64,000 nt of DNA from Actinomycetota bacterium (GTDB taxonomy: Bacteria > Actinomycetota > UBA4738 > HRBIN12): NCBI GenBank assembly GCA_005884925.1, contig VAYU01000025.1:1-64000 (forward strand), written 5' to 3'. The translations under genes and the position numbers were made by a program. Every line of letters begins with the position of its first letter. Position 1 is the stretch's first letter. The notes below the pieces were generated by a model. The model saw nothing but the letters and a program-made list of their open reading frames with translations, ran no database searches and had not been told where the DNA came from. Shown here in pieces: positions 25,701 to 33,686 of the stretch.

Positions 25701-26202
25701 AGCAGCGTCCGGCGACGCCGAGCGTCTGCTCGCCAGACACCAGGTCGAGGCGGCCCTCGAGCGCAGCCGGTTCGCCTTCGACTCGCGGAACGCGTTGAGC
25801 TTGCGACACGGGGCGGTGAAGGACGGCTTCCGCGTTGCCTGCGAGGCCGCCCTGGAGCTCGGCGACGCCGACACCCGGACCCAGCTCCTGGCCGTCGTCG
25901 AGGCGATCCCGCCGGGCTTGCTGGCACCGTCCATGCGAGCGACGCGGGACCGGATGCGAGGGCATACGGACGCGATCGATGGCCGGATCGAGGATGCCGA
26001 TCGACGCTTCCGCGCCGCCGCCCAGATCTACGGTGAGCTCGCGATGCCGTTCGAGCGCGCGGTCGTGCTGCTCGAACGGGTCGAGCGACTCGGGGTCGCG
26101 TGGCCCGGCGCCGAAGACGATCTGCGGGAGGCGTCGCAGACCTTCGAGGATCTCGGCGCGGCCCCCGGGCTGGCGCGGGCCCGGTCGGCCGCGTCCAGCT
26201 GA
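22702..26202 (+). CDS. Zinc-ribbon / class III adenylate cyclase / ATPase / TPR multidomain regulator
   Basis: 1166 residues. Two C4 zinc ribbons (about 3-46) precede a class III cyclase domain (about 66-240) in which metal Asp74 and Asp118, Lys114, Asn189 and Arg193 are all present, so it looks catalytically competent. An AAA_16/STAND-type ATPase follows, with Walker A GVAGIGKSRL (about 289-298) and Walker B VVLVFEDLQWAD. The C-terminal half is helical TPR repeats. This architecture is frequent in Actinomycetota and Rhizobiales and is thought to link a regulatory ATPase to cAMP output; the trigger is unknown. GGGAGG precedes the ATG at 22702. It converges on folE with a 6-base gap. Confidence 0.92.
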   Translation: MTCTNCGTENRPGRKFCASCGVALSTTCPSCGAANEPTDRFCGECGTSLAPGVAPDERAAPVAERRLVSVLFMDLVGFTAASESRDAEDVRDLLSRYFDIARTVVGRYGGTIEKFIGDAVMAVWGTPITREDDAERAVRTALELVAAMPALGAEADVDGLAARAGVATGETAVTLDAEGQGMVAGDIVNTASRVQSAAPRGGVFVTDATRRATDAAVAYEEVGPHELKGKAEPLMLHHALRVVALRGGELRSTGLESPFVGRDRELRLVKELFHASADQRRTHLMAVTGVAGIGKSRLGWEFFKYVDGLADDVYWHRGRCIAYGEGVTYWALAEMVRGRAGIAEDEVPASAAEKLSDLVARFVGDMEERRWIEGRLGQLLGLEDRATASRDDLFAAWRRFVERIAQRGPVVLVFEDLQWADPELLDFIDHLLDWSRDQPIFVLGLARPEIVDRRAGWGTGRRGVTSLFLEPLDDTTMEALLHGMVPGLPELVGRKIRERSEGIPLYAVETVRMLLDRGLLRRDGNRFEPTGPIEDLDVPETLHTLIQARLDGLAPEDRALLQDASVLGKTFPPDTLAALTGRDEHAVRKTLEGLVRREFLAVQTDERSPERGQFGFLQSLMQRVAYETLSRRDRKAKHLAIARWLEDSWAGDDDEIVEVIASHYLEAYRADPEAEDAHALRANARVALARAGDRARALAAARQARGYYQRAAELADEPSEEAGLLEQIGMTHREDGDPADALTAFERSHALFSEEGLHHDAARLSARMGEALWLLGRPDEGAARMEQALGSLGEDEQDRDLATLAAQMGRILFFLGRLDDSWDRSEAALRTAEAMWLPDVLSEALNTKALVLSTRDRPEESLALLTRSLELAREGDVPNSALRAYTNLSNHMMELERWDDAASYQEEGGKLAERVGFRSSWWFLQQHVGFRLLALGRWDEMLAMIEALPAPEDDPAVLAGRDGLAWAAMQISTRRGRLEDADRYAAMWARSETDVQSLAAAASGDAERLLARHQVEAALERSRFAFDSRNALSLRHGAVKDGFRVACEAALELGDADTRTQLLAVVEAIPPGLLAPSMRATRDRMRGHTDAIDGRIEDADRRFRAAAQIYGELAMPFERAVVLLERVERLGVAWPGAEDDLREASQTFEDLGAAPGLARARSAASS

Positions 26203-26208
26203 GACTGC

Positions 26209-26787
26209 TCAGCGCATCCGTATGTGATCCATCGCCTCCTGGCGGGTCCGAGCGTCCGTCCGGAACAGACCGCGCACCGCGGACGTCACCGTGAGCGACC
26301 CCGGCTTCTTCACCCCCCGCATCGTCATGCACAGGTGCTCCGCCTCGATCACCACGAAGACGCCCCGGGGCGACAGCGCCCGCTCGATCGCCTCCGCGAT
26401 CTCTGTCGTCAGCCGTTCTTGCACCTGCGGCTTCTTCGCCATGATGTCGACGACCCGAGCGACCTTCGATAACCCCGTGATCTGCTGCGACTTGTTCGGG
26501 ATGTACGCGACATGTGCCTTGCCGACGAAGGGAAGGAGATGGTGCTCGCAGACCGAATACAACGGGATGTCCCGGACCATGATCATCTCGTCGAAGTCGG
26601 CGCCCTCGACGACGGTCACGACGTCGGCGGCGTCGACGTCGATCCCCGCGAAGATCTCTTGGTACATGCGAGCGACCCGCGACGGCGTCTCGCGCAAGCC
26701 CGCGCGTTCAGGGTCCTCCCCGATGCCGTCGAGGAGCAGCCGCACGCCCTGTTCGATCTTCGCGTGATCGAAGCGCTCGCTGGTCAT
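26209..26787 (-). CDS. folE: GTP cyclohydrolase I
   Basis: 192 residues. It opens GTP to dihydroneopterin triphosphate, the first folate step. The zinc ligands are Cys80 in [11 protein letters not shown] and the later Cys in [23 protein letters not shown] and [11 protein letters not shown] complete the active site. It is separated from folP by the sigma/propeller/cyclase insertion of about 5 kb, although these genes are usually neighbours. Confidence 0.97.
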   Translation of the reverse strand: MTSERFDHAKIEQGVRLLLDGIGEDPERAGLRETPSRVARMYQEIFAGIDVDAADVVTVVEGADFDEMIMVRDIPLYSVCEHHLLPFVGKAHVAYIPNKSQQITGLSKVARVVDIMAKKPQVQERLTTEIAEAIERALSPRGVFVVIEAEHLCMTMRGVKKPGSLTVTSAVRGLFRTDARTRQEAMDHIRMR

Positions 26788-26820
26788 GCCCGGATGCTAC
26801 AAGTCCTCTGCCCCACGGCA

Positions 26821-27348
26821 TCAAGGAGGTGTCGCCGTCGGCGTGCAGGGAGCGTTGGCGGGGGTGTCCGACCGACACGGCGGAGGCGGACGGAACGCCA
26901 ACAGCAACGCGGCGAGGACGATCACGATCACGACCCCCACGACGACCTTCGCCAGGAAGACCAGGAGGCGGAACTCGTCGTGCGTGTCCTCGTGTCGCGG
27001 TTCAGATGCGACCGTCGTCGCGGGCCTCCTCACCGGTGGCCGGGCCGCGGGCCCGCGCACGGCCGTGTTCCCCGTGGGGCCGGGGGCGACACGCGCGGCC
27101 CGCGGCCCGGCCACGGCCGCGCGCCGGAGGTCGTAGGAGCGACGGCGATCGACGTCGACGAGGATGTCGTAAGCCTCGGTGATCTGAGCGAACCGGGCAG
27201 AGGCGCGAGCGTCGTTGCGGTCGGCGTCGGGGTGGAACCGACGCGCGAGCATGCGGTACGCGTGATGGATGTCGTCCGATGTCGCGGACGGGCTCACGCC
27301 CAAGACGGCGTAGGCATCGAACGGCAGACCCCTCGCGCCGGCGCTCAC
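26821..27348 (-). CDS. DnaJ-domain membrane protein
   Basis: 175 residues. A J-domain occupies about 10-75 with the diagnostic HPD (39-41) needed to stimulate DnaK. A Pro/Ala/Arg linker and one transmembrane helix (about 128-150) follow, then a short Pro-rich tail with two Cys. There is no zinc-finger or substrate-binding domain, so it is a J-protein recruiting Hsp70 to the membrane rather than DnaJ itself. It lies between folE and hpt, where actinobacterial genomes usually carry ftsH. Confidence 0.85.
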   Translation of the reverse strand: MSAGARGLPFDAYAVLGVSPSATSDDIHHAYRMLARRFHPDADRNDARASARFAQITEAYDILVDVDRRRSYDLRRAAVAGPRAARVAPGPTGNTAVRGPAARPPVRRPATTVASEPRHEDTHDEFRLLVFLAKVVVGVVIVIVLAALLLAFRPPPPCRSDTPANAPCTPTATPP

Positions 27349-27367
27349 CCGGCGAGTGTAGGTCGGC

Positions 27368-27736
27368 TCAGCGGATGCCGGTGTCCACCGTAAGGTCCAC
27401 GCGGATCGGATGTCCGGCCTGCACGTCGATCGCGACCGGTTGGCCCGTCGGCGGCCCGCCGTCCGTCACCGCCACGACCTCGTAGCTCCCGGGCTCGAGC
27501 GTCAGCGTGTAGTCGCCGTTCTCGTCGGTCGTCGTCTCGGTCGGATGGCCGGCGTCGTCGGTCGCTCGCACGGTCCCGACCCACGGAGCTGGCGGACACG
27601 GAGAACCCACGCGCTCGACGGGACAGGTCGGACCAGCGGTGACGGTCCCAAAGATCCCGGACGTGCTCGCGGGCCCGGACGTCCGGCCGCACGCGATGAG
27701 CGCCAGGAGGAGGGCCGTCGCGAGGGTCCTGCGCAT
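27368..27736 (-). CDS. Small lipoprotein with carboxypeptidase-regulatory-like fold
   Basis: 122 residues. The signal sequence ends in a lipobox LIAC with Cys16, so the protein is probably lipid-anchored on the outside of the membrane. The mature part has the DENGDYTLTLEPGSYEVVAV pattern of a carboxypeptidase-regulatory-like (Ig-type) domain; two further Cys could form a disulfide. The start is ATG 27734-27736. It is downstream of hpt on the same strand and lies 19 bases from the J-protein gene. Confidence 0.75.
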   Translation of the reverse strand: MRRTLATALLLALIACGRTSGPASTSGIFGTVTAGPTCPVERVGSPCPPAPWVGTVRATDDAGHPTETTTDENGDYTLTLEPGSYEVVAVTDGGPPTGQPVAIDVQAGHPIRVDLTVDTGIR

Positions 27737-27773
27737 GTTCCTGGGACGTGCCCGACGTGCCGTCGGTTCCCGG

Positions 27774-28322
27774 TCAGCCGCCGTACGCCGAAGGTTTGAG
27801 CGTCCCGATGTAGGGCAGGTTGCGGTACTTCTCGGAGAAGTCGAGCCCGTAGCCGACCACGAACTCGTTGGGGATGTCGAAGCCGCAGTAGCGGATGTCC
27901 AGCGGGACCTGCTGGATCCCCTCTTTGCGCAGGAGGGCCGCAACCTCGAGCGTCGCGGGCTTGCGTCCGGCCAGGTTCTTGAGCAGGTACTTGAGCGTGA
28001 GGCCGGAATCCACGATGTCCTCGACGACCAACACATCGCGATCCTTCAGATCGTGATCGAGGTCCTTGAGGATCCGGACGACGCCCGAGGTCTTCGTGGC
28101 CGCGCCGTAGGACGACACCGCCATGAAGTCGAACTCGAGCGGGAGCCGGATGTGTCGGGACAGATCGGCCATCACCACGAACGCTCCCTTGAGGACACCC
28201 ACGAGCAGGAGATGCCGGCCCTCATAGTCCCGCGTGATCTGCTCGCCCATCTCGGCGAGCTTGGCCTCGATCTCGTCCGCCTTGATCAGGACGTTCTCGA
28301 TGTCGTCGGCGTAGGTCTCCAC
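27774..28322 (-). CDS. hpt: Hypoxanthine (guanine) phosphoribosyltransferase
   Basis: 182 residues, the usual length. It salvages hypoxanthine and guanine to IMP and GMP. The PRPP loop is VVEDIVDSGLTL (99-110), the pyrophosphate loop is around LKGAF, and FDIPNEFVVGYGLDF carries the purine-contacting segment. The GTG at 28320-28322, 13 bases after tilS, is the only start that gives a normal N-terminus. The tilS-hpt pairing is conserved across Actinomycetota. Confidence 0.95.
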   Translation of the reverse strand: METYADDIENVLIKADEIEAKLAEMGEQITRDYEGRHLLLVGVLKGAFVVMADLSRHIRLPLEFDFMAVSSYGAATKTSGVVRILKDLDHDLKDRDVLVVEDIVDSGLTLKYLLKNLAGRKPATLEVAALLRKEGIQQVPLDIRYCGFDIPNEFVVGYGLDFSEKYRNLPYIGTLKPSAYGG

Positions 28323-28335
28323 GGAAGCCGGGAGT

Positions 28336-29319
28336 CTACCCCTCGACCTCGACGTGCGTGCGGGTGCGCCGCGCCTTGATCCCGAGCAAGAGGTCGCGCG
28401 TCCGCCCGGGCGAGCCGGCCGCCAGGTCGAGCACTGCGTCGATCGCCTCATGGTCCCAGCCGAGATCCGCCCGCTGGAAGCCGCGCCGCGCGACCCGAGA
28501 CGAGAGCGCCGGGGGCAGGTCGAGGAGCGGCCGAGCGCGGACCGCGAACCCACGGTCGCGGAGCTCGACGAGTGCCTGAGCGTGCTCGTCCGCGTGCGCG
28601 AAGAGCGCCGCAGCGTCCCGACGAAGATGGTCCGCCGTCCGAGCGAAGGTGCGCTTCACGTCGCGCCCCGTGGATCGTTCGATCGCGGGGATCGCCTCCA
28701 GACGGAGGGCGTTGCGCAGCAGATCCGTGTCGGCGTTCGTCGGATCGCGTCGAGGACGCAGGTGGAGCGCTCGACAGAACCCTTCGACGTCTTTCCGAGT
28801 CACGTCGAGCAGCGGACGGACGAGCGTGCCGTTCACCGGAGCGATCCCGCCCATCCCGTCCAGCCCCCAGCCGAGCACGAGGCCCATCAGGATCGTCTCC
28901 GCCTGGTCATCCAGCGTGTGCCCATCGGCCATCCGGGTCGCACCGATCGCTCGTGCGACCCGCCCCGCCTCACGCGCGCGCTCGAACCGGCCCCACATCT
29001 CGACCGAATCCGAGCGGCCCGGCTCGTTCGCGGCGACCGCCAGATGGAACGGCAACCCGTGCCGGACGGCGAGCCGGCGGACGTATGCGGCATCCGTCGC
29101 CGAGCCGGGGCGCAGTCGATGGTCCATGTGGAAGACGGCGAGACGGATCCGGAAGAGGCGGCGCAACCGGACCAGCGACTCGAGGAGGCACACCGAATCT
29201 GGACCGCCGCTCACGCACAGCAGGACCAGGTCGCCGGGCGTGAACTGGTCGTGTACGCGCACGGTCTTCGTGACCCGTTCGAGGACCCGTGCGACGGCGG
29301 GCGGTCTCCGCGCCGCCAT
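28336..29319 (-). CDS. tilS: tRNA(Ile)-lysidine synthase
   Basis: 327 residues. It modifies the wobble cytidine of tRNA-Ile(CAU) to lysidine. The PP-loop ATP pyrophosphatase motif SGGPDS is at 37-42, and HMDHRLRPGS, GHTLDDQAETILM and the DPTNAD segment match TilS. The C-terminal domain is short, as in many Actinomycetota. It starts 4 bases after the metalloprotease gene ends. Confidence 0.94.
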   Translation of the reverse strand: MAARRPPAVARVLERVTKTVRVHDQFTPGDLVLLCVSGGPDSVCLLESLVRLRRLFRIRLAVFHMDHRLRPGSATDAAYVRRLAVRHGLPFHLAVAANEPGRSDSVEMWGRFERAREAGRVARAIGATRMADGHTLDDQAETILMGLVLGWGLDGMGGIAPVNGTLVRPLLDVTRKDVEGFCRALHLRPRRDPTNADTDLLRNALRLEAIPAIERSTGRDVKRTFARTADHLRRDAAALFAHADEHAQALVELRDRGFAVRARPLLDLPPALSSRVARRGFQRADLGWDHEAIDAVLDLAAGSPGRTRDLLLGIKARRTRTHVEVEG

Positions 29320-29323
29320 CGGT

Positions 29324-30388
29324 CTACCGCGCGACGCGGGCGATCCAGCGATCCGGATCGGCCACCTCGCCTGGCTGCGGGAGATGCTCGCTCGACTCCC
29401 ACACCAGGTTAAAGCCGCTCATGCCGACCCGTTCGATCACGTCGCGCACGAATCGCTCGCCGCTGTCGTACTGCGCCACCTTCTGGTCGAACCCGATAAC
29501 ACGCTGGAAGCGTTGCTCGACGCCGTGGACCCGGCGCCTCGCCTGCAGGGCATCCTTGAGCCGCGGGAGGGTCGCGATGTGTTCCTTCCCCACCTCGTTC
29601 ATCACGAACGACGCGTGCCCCTCGAGGAGCGACATCATCGCTTGGGTCCGTTCGAAGATCGCGCGCTGCTCCGGCGTCAGCAGCCGGAGGATCCCTCCGG
29701 GACCGGCCCCGGTCCGGGCTTCCTCTGCCGCACGACGCAGCTGATCCATCAGCTGATGCGGGTCGAGCGACACGGTCTCGAGGTACTCGTCCACCATCCC
29801 GCCTAGGAACGCCCGGAGCCACGGCGCCGCCGAGAACTGCACCCGGTGCGTGACTTCGTGGATCGCGACCCACAGCCGGAAGTCGCTCGGGACCAGGCCG
29901 TACCGGCGCTCGACCTCGATCAGGTTGGGGCCGACGAAGTAGATCAACCCGTCATCGTCCGGTGGCAGGAACACATCGAACTGCCCGAGGACCCGACGCG
30001 AGACGTACCCGAGGATCGCACCGGCTTGTGCACCGACGGCTTTACGCGCGATCGTCGGTCTCGTCGGACGGCGCTCCAACAGGCGCTGCGCGAGCGGTTC
30101 CATCAGCCGCTGGAGCCCGGCGACGTTCTGTCGGATCCAGTCGCCCCTTCCCATCACCCAGGCGCGAGACCGGAACCCGGTGACGCCGAGATCGGTGAAC
30201 CCCGCCACGAGCTCCTCGCCCCGCAAGACGTGGGCGGCGAGGTCCTCCCGCATCCGGGCCCGATCTTCAGGAGGAACGAGGGGCCCGGGTCCCGCGACGC
30301 GTTTGCCGACCTGCAGCGCCACGTCCCAGTCGGCCAGACGGGCCGCGTGGGAACCCATCGACCAGTCGACGTCTGCCGCGGGATCCAC
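29324..30388 (-). CDS. Zinc-dependent metalloprotease-like protein (DUF2342)
   Basis: 354 residues. A zincin signature HEVTH (177-181) is followed by a conserved DEYLETVSLD segment and a later EGHASFVMNEVG stretch that could supply a further ligand. The family (DUF2342) is characteristic of Actinomycetota, sits beside tilS there, and has no proven substrate. The GTG start at 30386-30388 lies 10 bases after the preceding gene. The usual upstream neighbour dacB is not present. Confidence 0.88.
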   Translation of the reverse strand: MDPAADVDWSMGSHAARLADWDVALQVGKRVAGPGPLVPPEDRARMREDLAAHVLRGEELVAGFTDLGVTGFRSRAWVMGRGDWIRQNVAGLQRLMEPLAQRLLERRPTRPTIARKAVGAQAGAILGYVSRRVLGQFDVFLPPDDDGLIYFVGPNLIEVERRYGLVPSDFRLWVAIHEVTHRVQFSAAPWLRAFLGGMVDEYLETVSLDPHQLMDQLRRAAEEARTGAGPGGILRLLTPEQRAIFERTQAMMSLLEGHASFVMNEVGKEHIATLPRLKDALQARRRVHGVEQRFQRVIGFDQKVAQYDSGERFVRDVIERVGMSGFNLVWESSEHLPQPGEVADPDRWIARVAR

Positions 30389-30398
30389 GGGCGGGCGC

Positions 30399-31154
30399 CT
30401 AGCCCTCGCCCGCAGCCTTCTTGCGGGCGGCGATCATGGCCGCACGTCGGGCTTTGCCCTCGGCGATGCGGCGGTCTGTCCCCTGCGCGAGGAGCTCCTC
30501 GAGCGTCTTGTCGAAGGTCTCCTGATCGAGGGACACCTCCGGGCGATGCTCTTCGGCAGCCGGGGCGGGCGCAGGGGCGGGCGCGGCGGCGGGTTCGGCA
30601 GCGGCTTCCACGGCGGGTTCCTCTGGCGTGGTGGCTTCTTCCGCTGCGGGGGTGGGCGAAGCCTCGGCAGCAGGCGCCGCCGCCGGAGCTTGGGCTGGGG
30701 CTGCGGCAGGCGCTTGGGCCGGGGCCGCGGCGGGCGCCGGAGCTGGGGCGGGCGCTTGCGATGGAGCTGCGGCGGGGGCGGCCATGGCGGGTGCAGCCAC
30801 CGCGGCAGGGATCGCGGGTGGTTGCACGACGATCGGCGCCGCTTGCGTCAGGTCGACGATCCGGCGGGCCGGCTCCTTGCCCGGCAGCACGCGATCGGCG
30901 TGGACGAAGCGCGCGCCCTCCTCATCCTTCGCGAACCGCGGCGCATACCGCATGTAGGCGGCGACGAGGAAGATGAGCAGCAGGAGCGCGAGGATCCCGC
31001 TCAACCAGCCGAGCCAGAAGATCCAACCACCCGTGTTGCGCACGGGTGGGACGGTCGGATCGATCGATGTCTGCGCGACCGCGGCGCTGCCGGTCATGAG
31101 AACGGCGATGACTGCCCCCGCGAACACGCCGACGATCCTCCGGGCCGTCACCAT
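30399..31154 (-). CDS. Ala/Pro-rich membrane protein with signal peptide
   Basis: 251 residues. An N-terminal signal-like helix (about 4-26, ending AAVAQ) and a transmembrane helix (about 43-65) are followed by a long low-complexity Ala/Pro/Gln region (about 105-205, with repeats such as PAAAPAQA) and a charged C-terminal helix (about 215-251) rich in Arg, Lys and Glu. I do not recognise it. The topology suggests an externally exposed hairpin with a long cytosolic tail. The start ATG 31152-31154 gives the cleanest signal sequence. Confidence 0.68.
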   Translation of the reverse strand: MVTARRIVGVFAGAVIAVLMTGSAAVAQTSIDPTVPPVRNTGGWIFWLGWLSGILALLLLIFLVAAYMRYAPRFAKDEEGARFVHADRVLPGKEPARRIVDLTQAAPIVVQPPAIPAAVAAPAMAAPAAAPSQAPAPAPAPAAAPAQAPAAAPAQAPAAAPAAEASPTPAAEEATTPEEPAVEAAAEPAAAPAPAPAPAAEEHRPEVSLDQETFDKTLEELLAQGTDRRIAEGKARRAAMIAARKKAAGEG

Positions 31155-31211
31155 CGGGCGGGATTCTCGCAACCCGGAACCCACCCGGCAACCGATGGCA
31201 CTCCGATAGGA

Positions 31212-31282
31212 GCCGGAGGGGGGATTCGAACCCCCGACCTACCACTTACGAGGCGGTTGCTCTACCCCTGAGCTACTCCGGC
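31212..31282 (-). tRNA. tRNA-Thr (anticodon CGU)
   Basis: A 71-nt cloverleaf on the minus strand: acceptor GCCGGAG/CTCCGGC, D-stem GCTC/GAGC, anticodon stem ACCGC/GTGGT with loop CTCGTAA (anticodon CGT), and T-arm GGGGG-TTCGAAT-CCCCC. No CCA is encoded. It reads ACG threonine codons. Confidence 0.96.
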
Positions 31283-31373
31283 GGGTGCGAGCGAGTTTAT
31301 CCGACGGGGTGCAGGCACCACGCAGGAAACGCGAGCCGGCCACCATGGTCAGAGGGACTCGGGACGCGGCATC

Positions 31374-33485
31374 ATGCTCGGGATGGGAACCGAGCTCGTG
31401 AACGGTGGTGTCGGTCGCGTGATGGTCGGCACGGACCGATCGCAGACGGCGTCGAAGGCGGTTGGATGGGCCGCAGCGTTCGCGGAGGCGTACGGAGCCG
31501 AGCTGCACCTCGTCCAGGTCGTGATCCCCACGAGCCCCACCGACACCGAGTTCGGGGCGGCTGAACGGACTCGGGCGGCCGCGGCCGCCGACGACCTGCA
31601 ACAGGAAGCGGAGCGGATCGCGGGCGGCCGCGGCCGCTCCCACGTGGTGATCGACGACGACCCCGCGATGGCGATCGTGCACGCGGCGGAAGCTGCCGAC
31701 ATCGACGTGCTCGTCGTCGGGAACGCCGGCATGGCCGGGCGCAAGGAGTTCCTGTTGGGGAACGTGCCCAACCGGATCAGCCACAACGCGCGATGCACCG
31801 TGATCATCGTGAACACGACCGACGGCGTCGCGAGCGCCGTCCGCGACCCACGGAGCATCACGACCATCCGGTCAAGCGCCGTCGAGACCGAGACCCAGCC
31901 GCACCTCATGGCCCGAGGAGCCACGATCACCACGGTCTTCGCCAAGCACGGGCTGAAGGAACTCTTCGGCCGGCCTGACGACGAGGGGGCCGTCGGGAAG
32001 GCTCGGCAAGCCAAGCGGATGCGCCAAGCGCTCGAGGAGCTCGGCCCGACCTTCTGCAAGCTCGGGCAGATCCTTTCGACCCGTCCCGACCTGATCCCCC
32101 CGGAGTTCGTCGACGAGCTCGCGCAACTCCAGGACAACGTCCCTCCGCTCAGCGAAGAGCAGGTCGTCAAGGTCATGGAGCAGGAGCTCGGCGTCCCGTG
32201 GGAGGACGTCTTCGAACACATCGATCCCATACCGCTCGCGGCCGGGACGATCGCCCAGGTCCACCGCGCGAGGCTCGCCAACGATGACCCGGTCGTGGTC
32301 AAGGTGCAGCGTCCCGACGCGAAGGAGCAGATCGAGCAGGATCTCGCGCTCCTCGAGGTCTTCGCGGAGAAGGTGGGCGGCCGCCAGCAGCTCAGGCAGG
32401 TGATCGACATGCCGGCCGTGTTCGAGCATCTGTCGACGTCGCTCCACCGAGAGCTCGACTTCCGGCAAGAGGCCAGGAACATGGAGCGGCTCCGCGGGGT
32501 GATCGAACCGTTCTCGCGCCTCGCGGTCCCCGTGCTGTTCGCCGACTACTCCACGTCGCGGCTCCTCGTGATGCGCGACGTCCAGGGCGGGCCGCTGTCG
32601 CTCGCGCCCGAGGGACCGATCCGTCATGAGGTCGCGGTCCAGCTCCTCGAGTCCTTCTACAAGCAGGTGATGGTCGACGGGTTCTTCCACGCCGACCCGC
32701 ACCCCGGGAACCTGATGTGGCAGCCCGAGGAGGACCGGCTCTATTTCCTGGACCTCGGGATGGCGGGTGAGGTCGGCCCCGACATGCGCGAGTCGATGAT
32801 GCTCCTCCTGATGGCGTTCTGGCAGGAGGACGTCGGGTTCCTCACCGATGTCTCGCTGATGCTGTCGGGCGCGATCGATCGCAGCGACCTGGACGTGGAT
32901 TCCTTCCAGGAGGAGATCGGCGCCCTGATGGGGAAGTACCGGGGCGCGTCGCTCAAGGACATCCAGCTCGGACCCGTGCTGCAGGAGATGACCGAGATCT
33001 CGCTCCGTCACGGGGTCCCGCTCCCGGCTTCATTGACCCTCACCGCGAAAGCCCTCGCCCAGATGCAGCTGGCCGCGGCCCAACTGGACCCGGAGGTCGA
33101 CCCGTTCGACGTGGCGGGCCGGTTCCTGATGCGGAGCGTCCTCAAGGGGATGGGGGCCAAGACCGACCCGAAGGCGCTCTTCTACCAGACGCAGCGGCTC
33201 AAGGTTCGATTCATGCGGGTCGTGGAGGCGCTCGAGCGGCTGATCGGCGCCCGGCCGGGGCAGAAGCTCGAGGTCAACTTCCGCGCGACCACGCTGGAGC
33301 AGACGATCCGCCGGGCCGGTCGCAGGCTGGCGCTCGCACTCACGGCAGGTGCGGCGATCCTGGGAACGGCGCTGACGGCGGTGTCCGAGAAGGTCGCAGC
33401 CTGGGTGCCCGCGGCGTTCGGAGTCGGCGCCTTCCTGCTCACGATCGCGCTCGTCGCCGACCTGCTTCGCTCGCGTCAGCGGTGA
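31374..33485 (+). CDS. UspA - UbiB/ABC1 kinase fusion protein
   Basis: 703 residues. The first 150 are a universal stress protein domain whose ATP-loop reads GNAGMAGRKEFLLGN, close to the G-2x-G-9x-G-S/T pattern. A linker (about 150-180) leads to a UbiB/ABC1 (ADCK-type) kinase-like domain: KLGQILSTRPDLIP, the family-specific AAGTIAQVHRA loop, the catalytic HADPHPGNL (about residue 438) and FLDLGMAGE. Two hydrophobic segments (about 650-670 and 680-697) anchor the C-terminus. UbiB proteins support lipid-quinone metabolism, and the fused Usp suggests nucleotide- or stress-dependent control. A second ATG at 31383 is an alternative start. Confidence 0.9.
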   Translation: MLGMGTELVNGGVGRVMVGTDRSQTASKAVGWAAAFAEAYGAELHLVQVVIPTSPTDTEFGAAERTRAAAAADDLQQEAERIAGGRGRSHVVIDDDPAMAIVHAAEAADIDVLVVGNAGMAGRKEFLLGNVPNRISHNARCTVIIVNTTDGVASAVRDPRSITTIRSSAVETETQPHLMARGATITTVFAKHGLKELFGRPDDEGAVGKARQAKRMRQALEELGPTFCKLGQILSTRPDLIPPEFVDELAQLQDNVPPLSEEQVVKVMEQELGVPWEDVFEHIDPIPLAAGTIAQVHRARLANDDPVVVKVQRPDAKEQIEQDLALLEVFAEKVGGRQQLRQVIDMPAVFEHLSTSLHRELDFRQEARNMERLRGVIEPFSRLAVPVLFADYSTSRLLVMRDVQGGPLSLAPEGPIRHEVAVQLLESFYKQVMVDGFFHADPHPGNLMWQPEEDRLYFLDLGMAGEVGPDMRESMMLLLMAFWQEDVGFLTDVSLMLSGAIDRSDLDVDSFQEEIGALMGKYRGASLKDIQLGPVLQEMTEISLRHGVPLPASLTLTAKALAQMQLAAAQLDPEVDPFDVAGRFLMRSVLKGMGAKTDPKALFYQTQRLKVRFMRVVEALERLIGARPGQKLEVNFRATTLEQTIRRAGRRLALALTAGAAILGTALTAVSEKVAAWVPAAFGVGAFLLTIALVADLLRSRQR

Positions 33486-33491
33486 GGCGCC

Positions 33492-33686
33492 TCACTCCAG
33501 GTCGACCTCACCGCCCTTCGACGTGACCCTGGTCGGCGCAGGCTGGGCTTTCGATTCTCCGCTCTTCCTCACCGAACGCATCACGAGTCGCTCCAGGATG
33601 AACGCGACGACGGCCATCGCCAATCCAACGAGCCATCGCTCGACGCGGCGGATGCCGCGAGGTCTGCGCGCCGCACGGGTCGCCAT
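33492..33686 (-). CDS. Small basic single-pass membrane protein
   Basis: 64 residues: a very basic N-terminus, one hydrophobic helix (about 18-36) and a Lys/Ser-rich tail. Its ATG shares one base with the stop of the preceding gene (TGATG), implying translational coupling. I recognise no family. Confidence 0.55.
   Translation of the reverse strand: MATRAARRPRGIRRVERWLVGLAMAVVAFILERLVMRSVRKSGESKAQPAPTRVTSKGGEVDLE

Noticed and set aside
22951..25965. Uninterrupted minus-strand frame of about 1000 codons
   Set aside because: It lies opposite the cyclase/ATPase/TPR gene, has Arg/Gly/Glu-rich composition without domain motifs, and is a by-product of high GC.
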